This document shows, piece after piece, positions 1 through 5,465 of a stretch of DNA of 6,251 nt. The notes beneath the pieces are model-generated. The model worked only from the letters and a program-made list of their open reading frames with translations. It searched no databases and was not told the origin of the DNA. Both the position numbers and the translations under genes were made by a program. Each line of letters starts with the position of its first letter. Position 1 is the stretch's first letter. This stretch comes from Clostridiales bacterium (lineage in GTDB: Bacteria; Bacillota; Clostridia; Saccharofermentanales; Saccharofermentanaceae), in contig JAGAFH010000098.1 of the NCBI GenBank assembly GCA_017612755.1, forward strand, positions 1 through 6,251, written 5' to 3'.

Positions 1-1181
1 ATTCTTATCTTACAAAGTGTACATGCAGCGGAAATACGATCAAATCTCCGGGACAGTTTGGTATTTTTATAAGATATTGTAAGACTGCGGTAGTGGAAGG
101 AAATACGGTCAATAATCCAAAGGATAAGGCTATCTGTCTCAAATTCTGTACTTCCTGCACCGTAAAGACCAATGTGATCAAAAACCCTGCCGTGGCGGGT
201 ATCTGGGTAGAAGGCGGTGAAACTGCTTATATGACCCAATGCGTTGTGGAGGGAAATACTGTAGAATCCTCCAGCCAGTACGGTATTTTTGTGAGATATT
301 ACAAGACAGCTGTAGCGGAAGAAAATACTGTTAATAATTCAAAGGATAGGGCTATCTGTCTCAAATACTGTACTTCCTGCACAGTAAAGACCAATGTGAT
401 CAAAAACCCTGCCACGGCGGGTATCTGGATAGAAGGCGGTGAAACTTCTTATACGACTAAATGTGTGGTCGAGGGTAATTCGGTCGAATCTTCCACCCAG
501 TACGGTATATACCTTAAGTACTGTAAGAATGGAACAGTTGAAGGTAATACCGTCAAGACTTCTACTGATTACGGCATATTTGTACGGGACAGTTCATCCT
601 GCACTGTAAAGAGAAATCAGATATCAGATTCCGGTAAGAAAGATATTATCATTCACAGCACCTGTACTAACTGCACAAGCCAGGAGTGGCATACCGGATG
701 GGTACAGGAAGGCGGCAAGTGGTATTACTACGATTCCGAGAGCTATATGCAGTATGGCTGGAAGAAGCTTTCAGGCAAGTGGTATTACTTTGATAAGACC
801 GACGGATCTATGGCTTCCGGCTGGAAAAAGATAAGCGGTAAGTGGTATCTGTTCTCCTCCGGCGGTGTAATGAAGACCGGCTGGCAGGAGTCAGGAGGAA
901 AATGGTATTACTTCTTATCTGACGGTTCCATGAAGACCGGATGGATCAAGCTGGACGGCAAGTGGTATCACTTTGATGGCGGAGGAGCTATGCAGACCAG
1001 CTGGCAGAAGCTCAATAACAACTGGTACTGTTTCGGTTCTAACGGCGCCATGAAGACCGGCTGGTATAAGACCGGCGGCAAATGGTATTACTTCAATGCT
1101 GACGGTATCATGCAGACAGGAAAAGTAACTATAGACGGAAAGGTCTACAAGTTTGATTCTAACGGAGTACTGATCAGCTGA
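1..1181 (+). CDS. Secreted parallel beta-helix protein with C-terminal cell-wall-binding repeats (5' truncated)
   Basis: The reading frame is open from the left edge (first whole codon at 3) to TGA at 1179-1181, so the true start, any signal peptide and more repeats lie upstream. A GTG at 93 is in frame but sits inside the repeats, has no convincing ribosome site, and is not the start. Up to about 675 the protein is a series of roughly 23-residue coils with a pattern like C..xTVEGNTV..S..YGIxVRY, typical of PbH1-type right-handed beta-helices. From about 696 to 1178 there are eight 20-21 residue repeats of the GW..xGKWYYF type (choline/cell-wall-binding family). Beta-helix coils often act on or bind polysaccharide; no pectate-lyase or glycosidase catalytic signature could be picked out, so activity is unknown. 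The aromatic repeats usually hold a protein non-covalently on the wall. It converges directly on the membrane protein gene that ends at 1182. The architecture is clear; the function is open. Confidence 0.88.
   Translation, partial: SYLTKCTCSGNTIKSPGQFGIFIRYCKTAVVEGNTVNNPKDKAICLKFCTSCTVKTNVIKNPAVAGIWVEGGETAYMTQCVVEGNTVESSSQYGIFVRYYKTAVAEENTVNNSKDRAICLKYCTSCTVKTNVIKNPATAGIWIEGGETSYTTKCVVEGNSVESSTQYGIYLKYCKNGTVEGNTVKTSTDYGIFVRDSSSCTVKRNQISDSGKKDIIIHSTCTNCTSQEWHTGWVQEGGKWYYYDSESYMQYGWKKLSGKWYYFDKTDGSMASGWKKISGKWYLFSSGGVMKTGWQESGGKWYYFLSDGSMKTGWIKLDGKWYHFDGGGAMQTSWQKLNNNWYCFGSNGAMKTGWYKTGGKWYYFNADGIMQTGKVTIDGKVYKFDSNGVLIS
54..497 (+). repeat. Two adjacent copies of a 222-bp (74-codon) tandem repeat in the beta-helix
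   Basis: Bases 54-275 and 276-497 align without gaps at an exact period of 222. A hand count finds about 32 mismatches (roughly 86 percent identity), with an unbroken match of 30 bases from 162 against 384. Each unit encodes three coils: one GIFVRYxKTAV type, one AICLKxCTSCTV type carrying an extra loop (GGET region), and one CVVEGNxVESS type. Bases 3-53 resemble the end of a unit (SYLTKC against AYMTQC and SYTTKC), so the array runs off the left edge. After 497 the protein continues with related but more diverged coils. The period is a whole number of codons, so the copy number can change without a frameshift. Confidence 0.92.
696..1178 (+). repeat. Eight aromatic cell-wall-binding repeats (choline-binding type)
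   Basis: Eight consecutive 20-21 residue units each open with GW (SW in the sixth, GK in the last), followed by a (G)GKWYYF-like core and an [DS]G.M.[TS] end. Units begin at GWVQEGG, GWKKLSG (first), GWKKISG, GWQESGG, GWIKLDG, SWQKLNN, GWYKTGG and GKVTIDG. They match the CW_binding_1 / choline-bind family, in which paired aromatic side chains of neighbouring repeats form ligand pockets, choline on teichoic acid being the known ligand in streptococci. The same fold is used for glucan binding, so the ligand here is not settled. The sixth unit has NNNWYCF and the eighth GKVYKF, and both may be weak binders. Confidence 0.9.
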
Positions 1182-1185
1182 TCAG
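1170..1185. other. 16-bp perfect palindrome carrying both convergent stop codons
   Basis: The 8-bp palindrome CTGATCAG occurs twice in direct tandem (1170-1177 and 1178-1185), making a perfect 16-bp palindrome. The centre of the second copy, TGATCA at 1179-1184, gives TGA to the + strand gene (1179-1181) and TGA to the - strand gene (complement of 1182-1184). There is no intergenic base and no T-run, so it is not a standard intrinsic terminator. Confidence 0.8.
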
Positions 1186-3152
1186 GATCTCTTACCGGAA
1201 GAATGGTCTGAAGTAAGACCTCTTATCATAGGGATGAGAAGAGGGATGGCTGTTACTACCGGGAACGCGTAACGTCCGTAGTATCCGTTACAGGGACCGA
1301 CAAGACATATTAAGAAGACAAGAAGGGGAAGCGTCATCAGTACAACTGACTGACGGTTCCTCTTTCTTATGACATAGCATAAGAGGATGATTATGCACCA
1401 TACATAGACTGCGGGAGTTACAAAGAAGGATACAACAGGGAATTCCCTGTAGCCTGCATCAAAATAGTCGTAGGCTTTCCTGACCCTGTCTGTAGCCTCG
1501 GGAGAATCAAAGGACTTTCCGATTGGCTCCAGCCATTCGTTGGTCTCATCGATCCTGGCCTCTGAATGGGCATAGGAATAGATCATATAACGGACTGTTC
1601 CGGGATAAAAATACTGATAGTAGTTATTCATCGTAGCTTCCACATATACGCCCGGGTGCTTGAGCAGCATCTGTCCCCAGACCTTGAAATAGGCGGAGAG
1701 TTCTTCTGAAGTGGCCTTATCCCTGAAAGTGGCCTTAACATTATCAGACTTGTCGGGATTATACTTATCAGCCAGTACATCATACTTAAGGACTGCATCG
1801 ATGGCTTCCTTTTCCTCCTCTGTCACCTCGTCACCATATTCCCTGATATATCTGGCAGTCTGCTGGAAGGGAACGGACAACATCTCTCTCCTGCTTCCCG
1901 GTGTGAAATAAAGATGGGGATAGAGGAAATTGAATATAAAGGAACTGAACAGCAGAACATAGACTGCAAAACATATGGACTGTTTTCTGACAGGTTTAAG
2001 GAATATCGCTGCAACTATGAAGAACAGAAGAAGGGAATATCTTCCGTCGTTTCTGAACAGGATGATACCTGTGCAGGCTATGGTCATAAGAGCAATAACA
2101 CGCTTGCTCTTCCCCTTTGTGATCCACTCATAGCTGCTGATCATAAGAAGAAGGAAACATATGCCGTAGAACATGTCCTTGGTGATCAGGAAGATAAAGG
2201 AATGGATGTGGGGGTGAAGGAAACTGTAAAGGATAACAAGGATCCCGTACTTAGCAGTTGCCAGCTTGTCTTTTAGGACGACTGTGAATCCGTAGGCAAT
2301 AGTTGCCATGAACAGGATCTCCTGAAGGACCGCTACCATGAATATGCCCACATTGAAAGATCCGAATACTGCGTCTGAGAACAGAAGGAATACATGGATA
2401 AGAAGGGAGTGGGCTACCGGATGATGGTTATTGATGAATACATCTTCGGACAAAAGAAGGCTGGGATCATGTCTTAGATAATCCATTGTGGGATCTCTAA
2501 GCTCGCTGAAACACTGGCGTATCTGATTGTCTGTATCCCCCATGAAACATGCAGGATAAGAGATGATCATGTGAGGGATATAGATGATCATCAGCGTGGC
2601 AAAGACTGTCAGGAAGGGGTGATCCTCCAACTTTCTGAGATACCAGGCAAGAGGGCCTTTGCTTATGCTTTTTCCCTTTGAGAGGCTGATCTTCGGAAAT
2701 CCCGTTTCAGGATCCAGCCACAGATAGGTTATCTTCAGAAGCCTGTTGAAGAGTATGAAAAAGCCGGTGAAGACGATAGCTGCTTTCAGGGACTGTCCGT
2801 TTTTGATGCCCACGGCCAGTTCCCAGGAGTTCTTTGACTCGTAGGAGTAGCCGAAGACCATAAAGAAAGAGAACAGAAGAGCCGGAATGATAACGGTCAG
2901 TTCTGCTTTTTTGAATCCTTCTACTGTCTTTTCGGTGGAAAGGAAAAGGAGGAACAGCCCTGCAAAGAGGATAAGATGCTCTATTGAAAATCCCTTGAAA
3001 GAGGTGAGGACATTATATCCGAACTTTGTGATGGCGGAGCCTTCTATGGCCTGGAAGTCAAGACTCAGATTAAATGACAGCAGCGACAAAAGAGCGCATA
3101 TAAGCGCTCTGAAAAAAGACTTTCTGTCGATCTCTCTTTTGTCGGGGGTCAT
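1182..3152 (-). CDS. Polytopic membrane protein, DUF6020-like / putative GT-C glycosyltransferase
   Basis: The 656-residue protein has many hydrophobic helices, including about 15-33, 58-72, 84-102, 123-138, 180-198, 247-292, 303-323, 328-341, 352-366, 374-386, 392-411, 573-595 and 602-645. Family-like motifs are YPACFMGDTDNQ (199-210), INNHHPVAHSLL (240-251), TKDMFYG (324-330), RNDGRY (367-372), VPFQQTARY (427-435) and GYYGRYAFP (623-631). This acidic loop after a helix, the NHHP segment and the late GRYAFP motif recall DUF6020 proteins, which resemble GT-C enzymes that use polyprenyl-phosphate sugars outside the membrane; that family match is from memory. A mostly polar segment (about 430-570) lies between helices. 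ATG at 3152 lies one base after the TGA of the GT2 gene, and its best ribosome site (ACAGG, about 11 bases upstream) is weak, so translation is probably coupled. Substrate is unknown. Confidence 0.8.
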   Translation of the reverse strand: MTPDKREIDRKSFFRALICALLSLLSFNLSLDFQAIEGSAITKFGYNVLTSFKGFSIEHLILFAGLFLLFLSTEKTVEGFKKAELTVIIPALLFSFFMVFGYSYESKNSWELAVGIKNGQSLKAAIVFTGFFILFNRLLKITYLWLDPETGFPKISLSKGKSISKGPLAWYLRKLEDHPFLTVFATLMIIYIPHMIISYPACFMGDTDNQIRQCFSELRDPTMDYLRHDPSLLLSEDVFINNHHPVAHSLLIHVFLLFSDAVFGSFNVGIFMVAVLQEILFMATIAYGFTVVLKDKLATAKYGILVILYSFLHPHIHSFIFLITKDMFYGICFLLLMISSYEWITKGKSKRVIALMTIACTGIILFRNDGRYSLLLFFIVAAIFLKPVRKQSICFAVYVLLFSSFIFNFLYPHLYFTPGSRREMLSVPFQQTARYIREYGDEVTEEEKEAIDAVLKYDVLADKYNPDKSDNVKATFRDKATSEELSAYFKVWGQMLLKHPGVYVEATMNNYYQYFYPGTVRYMIYSYAHSEARIDETNEWLEPIGKSFDSPEATDRVRKAYDYFDAGYREFPVVSFFVTPAVYVWCIIILLCYVIRKRNRQSVVLMTLPLLVFLICLVGPCNGYYGRYAFPVVTAIPLLIPMIRGLTSDHSSGKRS

Positions 3153-3153
3153 A

Positions 3154-4089
3154 TCAGTTTAAACCTGTCTTACGGTCCTGAACTGCAATAAGCTGCATCT
3201 CGAAGTCCTGACGGTTCTTCTGCTTGATGTTCTCCAGGATAAGACCGGAGAAGAAAGACTGGATTGCAGCTATAAATACAAATCCGCACACGATGAGGGT
3301 GGGGAAGTGGGGAACGAGGCCTGTGGTTATAAATTCAGCCATGATGGGAATAAAGAATCCTATAGACAGCAGTGCCAGGATAAGGGCAATGATGCCGAAA
3401 AATGCCATGGGCTTGTAGTTTCTGAAAAGTCTTGAGATGGTCATAAGGACCTTGAAACCGTCAGAGAAAGTATTGAGCTTGGACTCGCTTCCTTCGGGAC
3501 GGTCCCTGTATTCAATGATGACATTCTCGATAAGGAGATTTTTGTCTACAGCGTGGATGCTCATCTCCGTCTCGATCTCAAATCCGCTGGAAAGAACAGG
3601 GAAGGATTTAACGAACTGATAGGAGAAAGCGCGGTATCCCGTCATGATATCCTTGATGTCACTGTGGAATAAAACGTTGATGCTCTTTCTGACCAGGGAA
3701 TTTCCGAAATTGTGGAAAGGTCTCTTGTTCTCTTCGAAATATGTGGAGGAGAGACGATCTCCGACTACCATGTCCACATTCTTTTCCAGAACTTTCTGTA
3801 CCATTTCAGGTGCGCACTCAGCGGGATATGTATTGTCGCCGTCTACCATGATATAGCACTCGGCATCGATCTCGCGGAACATTCTCCTTATGACGTTGCC
3901 CTTGCCCTGCTGGAATTCCTTTCGGACTACTGCCCCTGCTTCTTCAGCGATCTGGGCTGTATTGTCGGTGGAGTTGTTGTCATAAACATATATCGTACTT
4001 TCGGGAAGGGCAGATCTGAAATCCTTAATGACTTTTTCGATAGTCACAGATTCGTTGTAACAAGGTATGAGCACCGCTATCTTATCCAT
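3154..4089 (-). CDS. GT2 family glycosyltransferase, DPM1/CsbB-like, with two C-terminal membrane helices
   Basis: This 311-residue enzyme probably moves a sugar from a nucleotide donor to polyprenyl phosphate on the inner face of the membrane. The GT-A domain (about 1-215) has PCYNE (9-13), DNNSTDNT (37-44) as the nucleotide-binding region, DGDNTYP (83-89) supplying the metal-binding DxD, VVGDR (108-112), TGYRAFS (150-156) and GFEIETEM (169-176), followed by YRDRPEGSESKLNTFSDG (194-211). These follow the dolichyl/undecaprenyl-phosphate sugar synthase pattern. Two hydrophobic helices follow, about 228-250 and 263-285, then a charged cytoplasmic tail. Length and order match CsbB/GtrB-type enzymes. 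The ATG at 4089 has an AAGGA ribosome site nine bases upstream. It is the first gene of a leftward pair with the GT-C-like membrane protein one base downstream. The donor sugar cannot be read from the sequence. Confidence 0.92.
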   Translation of the reverse strand: MDKIAVLIPCYNESVTIEKVIKDFRSALPESTIYVYDNNSTDNTAQIAEEAGAVVRKEFQQGKGNVIRRMFREIDAECYIMVDGDNTYPAECAPEMVQKVLEKNVDMVVGDRLSSTYFEENKRPFHNFGNSLVRKSINVLFHSDIKDIMTGYRAFSYQFVKSFPVLSSGFEIETEMSIHAVDKNLLIENVIIEYRDRPEGSESKLNTFSDGFKVLMTISRLFRNYKPMAFFGIIALILALLSIGFFIPIMAEFITTGLVPHFPTLIVCGFVFIAAIQSFFSGLILENIKQKNRQDFEMQLIAVQDRKTGLN

Positions 4090-4098
4090 ATAAAGCTT

Positions 4099-4103
4099 TC
4101 CTT
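4099..4103 (-). promoter_or_regulatory. Ribosome binding site of the GT2 gene
   Basis: On the - strand AAGGA (within AGAAGGAAAG) lies nine bases before the ATG at 4089. It supports that start. Confidence 0.75.
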
Positions 4104-4120
4104 CTGTCAGTGTGTTATTT

Positions 4121-4145
4121 GGCCCGGATACGGGACAGGGCCTTT
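4121..4145. other. Hairpin with T-run in the divergent intergenic region
   Basis: GGCCC (4121-4125) can pair with GGGCC (4138-4142), and an alternative inner hairpin pairs CCCG (4123-4126) with CGGG (4131-4134) around GATA. The two forms share bases and exclude each other. On the + strand TTTTT follows, which looks like a weak intrinsic terminator but with no + strand gene before it. In the leftward transcript the hairpin falls in the 5' leader of the GT2 gene, about 30 bases before its start, without a T-run. It might block antisense transcription or shape the leader; neither is shown. Confidence 0.4.
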
Positions 4146-4158
4146 TTAATATTAATAT

Positions 4159-4187
4159 AGCATATCAAAAGAGGTATTATTTATCAA
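4159..4187 (-). promoter_or_regulatory. Putative sigma-A promoter of the GT2 / membrane protein unit
   Basis: On the - strand the -35 box TTGATA (4187-4182) is followed after 17 bases by TATGCT (4164-4159), with TG one base upstream (TGaTATGCT), an extended -10. Transcription would begin near 4152, giving a leader of about 60 bases that holds the GGCCC/GGGCC hairpin and the AAGGA site. The -10 is only a 4 of 6 match; the extended form and the perfect spacing compensate. Confidence 0.6.
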
Positions 4188-4188
4188 A

Positions 4189-4208
4189 CCTGTTACATTA
4201 ACAACAGG
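4189..4208. promoter_or_regulatory. Inverted repeat CCTGTT-N8-AACAGG between the divergent promoters
   Basis: Arms CCTGTT (4189-4194) and AACAGG (4203-4208) lie directly upstream of the leftward -35 box and about 17 bases from the rightward -35. A smaller nested repeat GTTA-CAT-TAAC occupies 4192-4202. The position suits a regulator controlling one or both directions, but 6-bp arms can arise by chance. Confidence 0.35.
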
Positions 4209-4224
4209 GGATGCTCCCGGGACT

Positions 4225-4253
4225 TTGAATAAGATTCCCCCATGTTTTATAAT
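4225..4253 (+). promoter_or_regulatory. Putative sigma-A promoter of the TagF-like / TarI-like operon
   Basis: TTGAAT (4225-4230) and a perfect TATAAT (4248-4253) are separated by 17 bases, the optimal spacing. Transcription would begin around 4260, leaving a short leader of about 26 bases with the GGAG ribosome site. It is the best promoter in the window. Confidence 0.75.
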
Positions 4254-4261
4254 ATGGGGGA
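4236..4261. promoter_or_regulatory. Operator-like inverted repeat enclosing the -10 box
   Basis: CCCCCAT (4237-4243) and ATGGGGG (4254-4260) are exact inverted arms ten bases apart, extended outward by T4236:A4261 and inward by a G:T and two further pairs. The -10 TATAAT sits inside. Because transcription should begin at the right end of the repeat, the RNA would not contain both arms, so a DNA-level role such as a repressor operator fits better than an RNA hairpin. If transcription started further upstream it would instead be a strong leader hairpin just ahead of the ribosome site. No regulator gene is visible nearby. Confidence 0.5.
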
Positions 4262-4273
4262 TCATTCACGGAC

Positions 4274-4277
4274 GGAG
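4274..4277 (+). promoter_or_regulatory. Ribosome binding site fixing the start of the TagF-like gene
   Basis: GGAG lies eight bases before ATG at 4286 but only two bases before an in-frame TTG at 4280. The spacing favours the ATG and removes two residues from the longest possible reading. Confidence 0.75.
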
Positions 4278-4285
4278 ATTTGAAG

Positions 4286-5431
4286 ATGGCATCAGAAAAC
4301 AGGAGCAGATCGGGATCACTTCTTTCAATGCTTTCCACCGCTCTTTTTTACCGGGAGCCTGTAGTTGACAACAAGATCTTCGTCATGACTTTTGATGATT
4401 CCTATTCATGTAATCCGGCATCGATAGCAGATGCGCTCCTTATGAAGGACGACCGTCCCGAGATAGTCTGGGCCGTATCGTCAGGAAGTGACCTTAAGTC
4501 TTTCCCTGAGGGGATCAACAAGGTCACCAGAGGCTCCAAAGAGATGTTCCGTCAGATGAAGACTTCCCGCATATGGCTTGATAACGGCGTTAATTGTGCC
4601 TGGTATTTTATGCCCAAGAGAAGAAAGCAGATCTATATCAATACCTGGCACGGCAGCATGGGCATCAAAAAGCTCTCGGGAAACTTTCTGTGGAAGATCA
4701 GGGCGGGACGCTGCGGAAGGATAACAGATTACCTTGTTACCAACAGCACTTTTGAAGAAGAGGTATTCAGAAACACATTCTGGAAAAAGGCGGAGTTTCT
4801 GAAAGAGGGGCATCCCAGAAATGATATCCTTTTCGACGAAAAAAGGCTGAGTGCTGCCAGAAGCGAGATATTCACAAAGTATGGCATTGCCCCGGGCTGT
4901 AAGATCCTTCTTTACGCGCCTACCTTCAGGGACGGAAAAGGCCTGAATATAAAGTTCCCTGATCTGAAGGCCGTGGCTTCGGAACTGTCTGATAAGACCG
5001 GAGATGAGTGGAGGATATTTGTTAAGGTTCATCCCAGGGACAAGAATGTCCACCACGACTTCGGACCTGAGGCTGTAGATGTGTCAGGCTTTACGGATAT
5101 GGGTAAGATGATGGCCTGTGCAGACTTTGCCATATCTGACTATTCCAGCTGGGTCTATGACTATGTGCTCCTCAAAAGGCCGGTGGTCCTTTACTGCCCT
5201 GACAAAGACGAATATATTTCTTCCAGGGGCCTTTATTATCCTCTGGAGACTACGCCTTTCCCCGTGGTGGCTGATAATGAAGGTCTGCTTCAGGCGGTAA
5301 GGGATATGGATACAAATACATATAAAGCTTCCTGCGATGAGTTCTTAAGATCAAAGGGGTGCTATGAAAAGGGGACGGCATCCTCCAGGATAGCTTACTT
5401 TATATTGGATAAATGCAGGGGTCTGTTATAA
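4286..5431 (+). CDS. TagB/TagF-like CDP-glycerol (polyol) phosphotransferase
   Basis: The family transfers glycerol phosphate or ribitol phosphate from its CDP form to a growing wall or capsule polymer at the cytoplasmic face of the membrane. The 381-residue protein shows the Glyphos_transf signature in order: YINTWHGSMGIKKLSG (117-132, with the WHG histidine), EGHPRNDILF (174-183, like G.PRND), LLYAPTFRDGK (208-218), VKVHPRD (246-252, the second catalytic histidine region), then DYSSWVYDYVLLKRPVVLY (285-303) and DKDEYISSRGLYYPLE (306-321), the CDP-binding end. It is shorter than two-domain TagF polymerases because it lacks a long N-terminal region; a short N-terminal domain (about 1-110) resembles that of TagB-size members. 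No signal peptide or clear membrane helix is seen, so membrane attachment would be peripheral. Whether it is a primase, polymerase or side-chain transferase, and whether it uses glycerol or ribitol, cannot be told; the TarI-like neighbour 34 bases downstream hints at ribitol or another polyol. Confidence 0.9.
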   Translation: MASENRSRSGSLLSMLSTALFYREPVVDNKIFVMTFDDSYSCNPASIADALLMKDDRPEIVWAVSSGSDLKSFPEGINKVTRGSKEMFRQMKTSRIWLDNGVNCAWYFMPKRRKQIYINTWHGSMGIKKLSGNFLWKIRAGRCGRITDYLVTNSTFEEEVFRNTFWKKAEFLKEGHPRNDILFDEKRLSAARSEIFTKYGIAPGCKILLYAPTFRDGKGLNIKFPDLKAVASELSDKTGDEWRIFVKVHPRDKNVHHDFGPEAVDVSGFTDMGKMMACADFAISDYSSWVYDYVLLKRPVVLYCPDKDEYISSRGLYYPLETTPFPVVADNEGLLQAVRDMDTNTYKASCDEFLRSKGCYEKGTASSRIAYFILDKCRGLL

Positions 5432-5465
5432 AATAGACCGATCAGAAAGGTATGGAGAAAAGTAT

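Noticed and set aside
54..497. CRISPR array or mobile repeat
   Set aside because: The 222-bp repeats are contiguous, in frame and translated into beta-helix coils; there are no spacers, transposase or terminal inverted repeats.
696..1178. Large clostridial toxin or glucosyltransferase tail
   Set aside because: Similar repeats occur in such proteins, but the attached domain is a beta-helix and nothing suggests a toxin or glucansucrase catalytic domain.
93..1181. GTG at 93 as the start of the beta-helix protein
   Set aside because: The frame is open to the window edge with the same repeat pattern upstream (codons from 3), and no ribosome site precedes 93. The gene is truncated on its left.
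1186..1260. A terminator after the convergent stops
   Set aside because: This stretch is coding on the - strand and has no GC stem followed by a T-run on either strand.
1914..2276. 120-codon + strand frame opposite the membrane protein gene, and smaller ones at 1711-1911 and 2887-3162
   Set aside because: They are antisense shadows of a gene with clear family motifs; no ribosome site or family resemblance was seen.
3712..4149. 145-codon + strand frame opposite the start of the GT2 gene
   Set aside because: It is the antisense of strongly conserved GT2 motifs, and its product shows only low-complexity hydrophobic sequence.
4481..5056. 191-codon - strand frame opposite the TagF-like gene
   Set aside because: It mirrors the conserved TagF motifs and has no ribosome site or recognisable domain.
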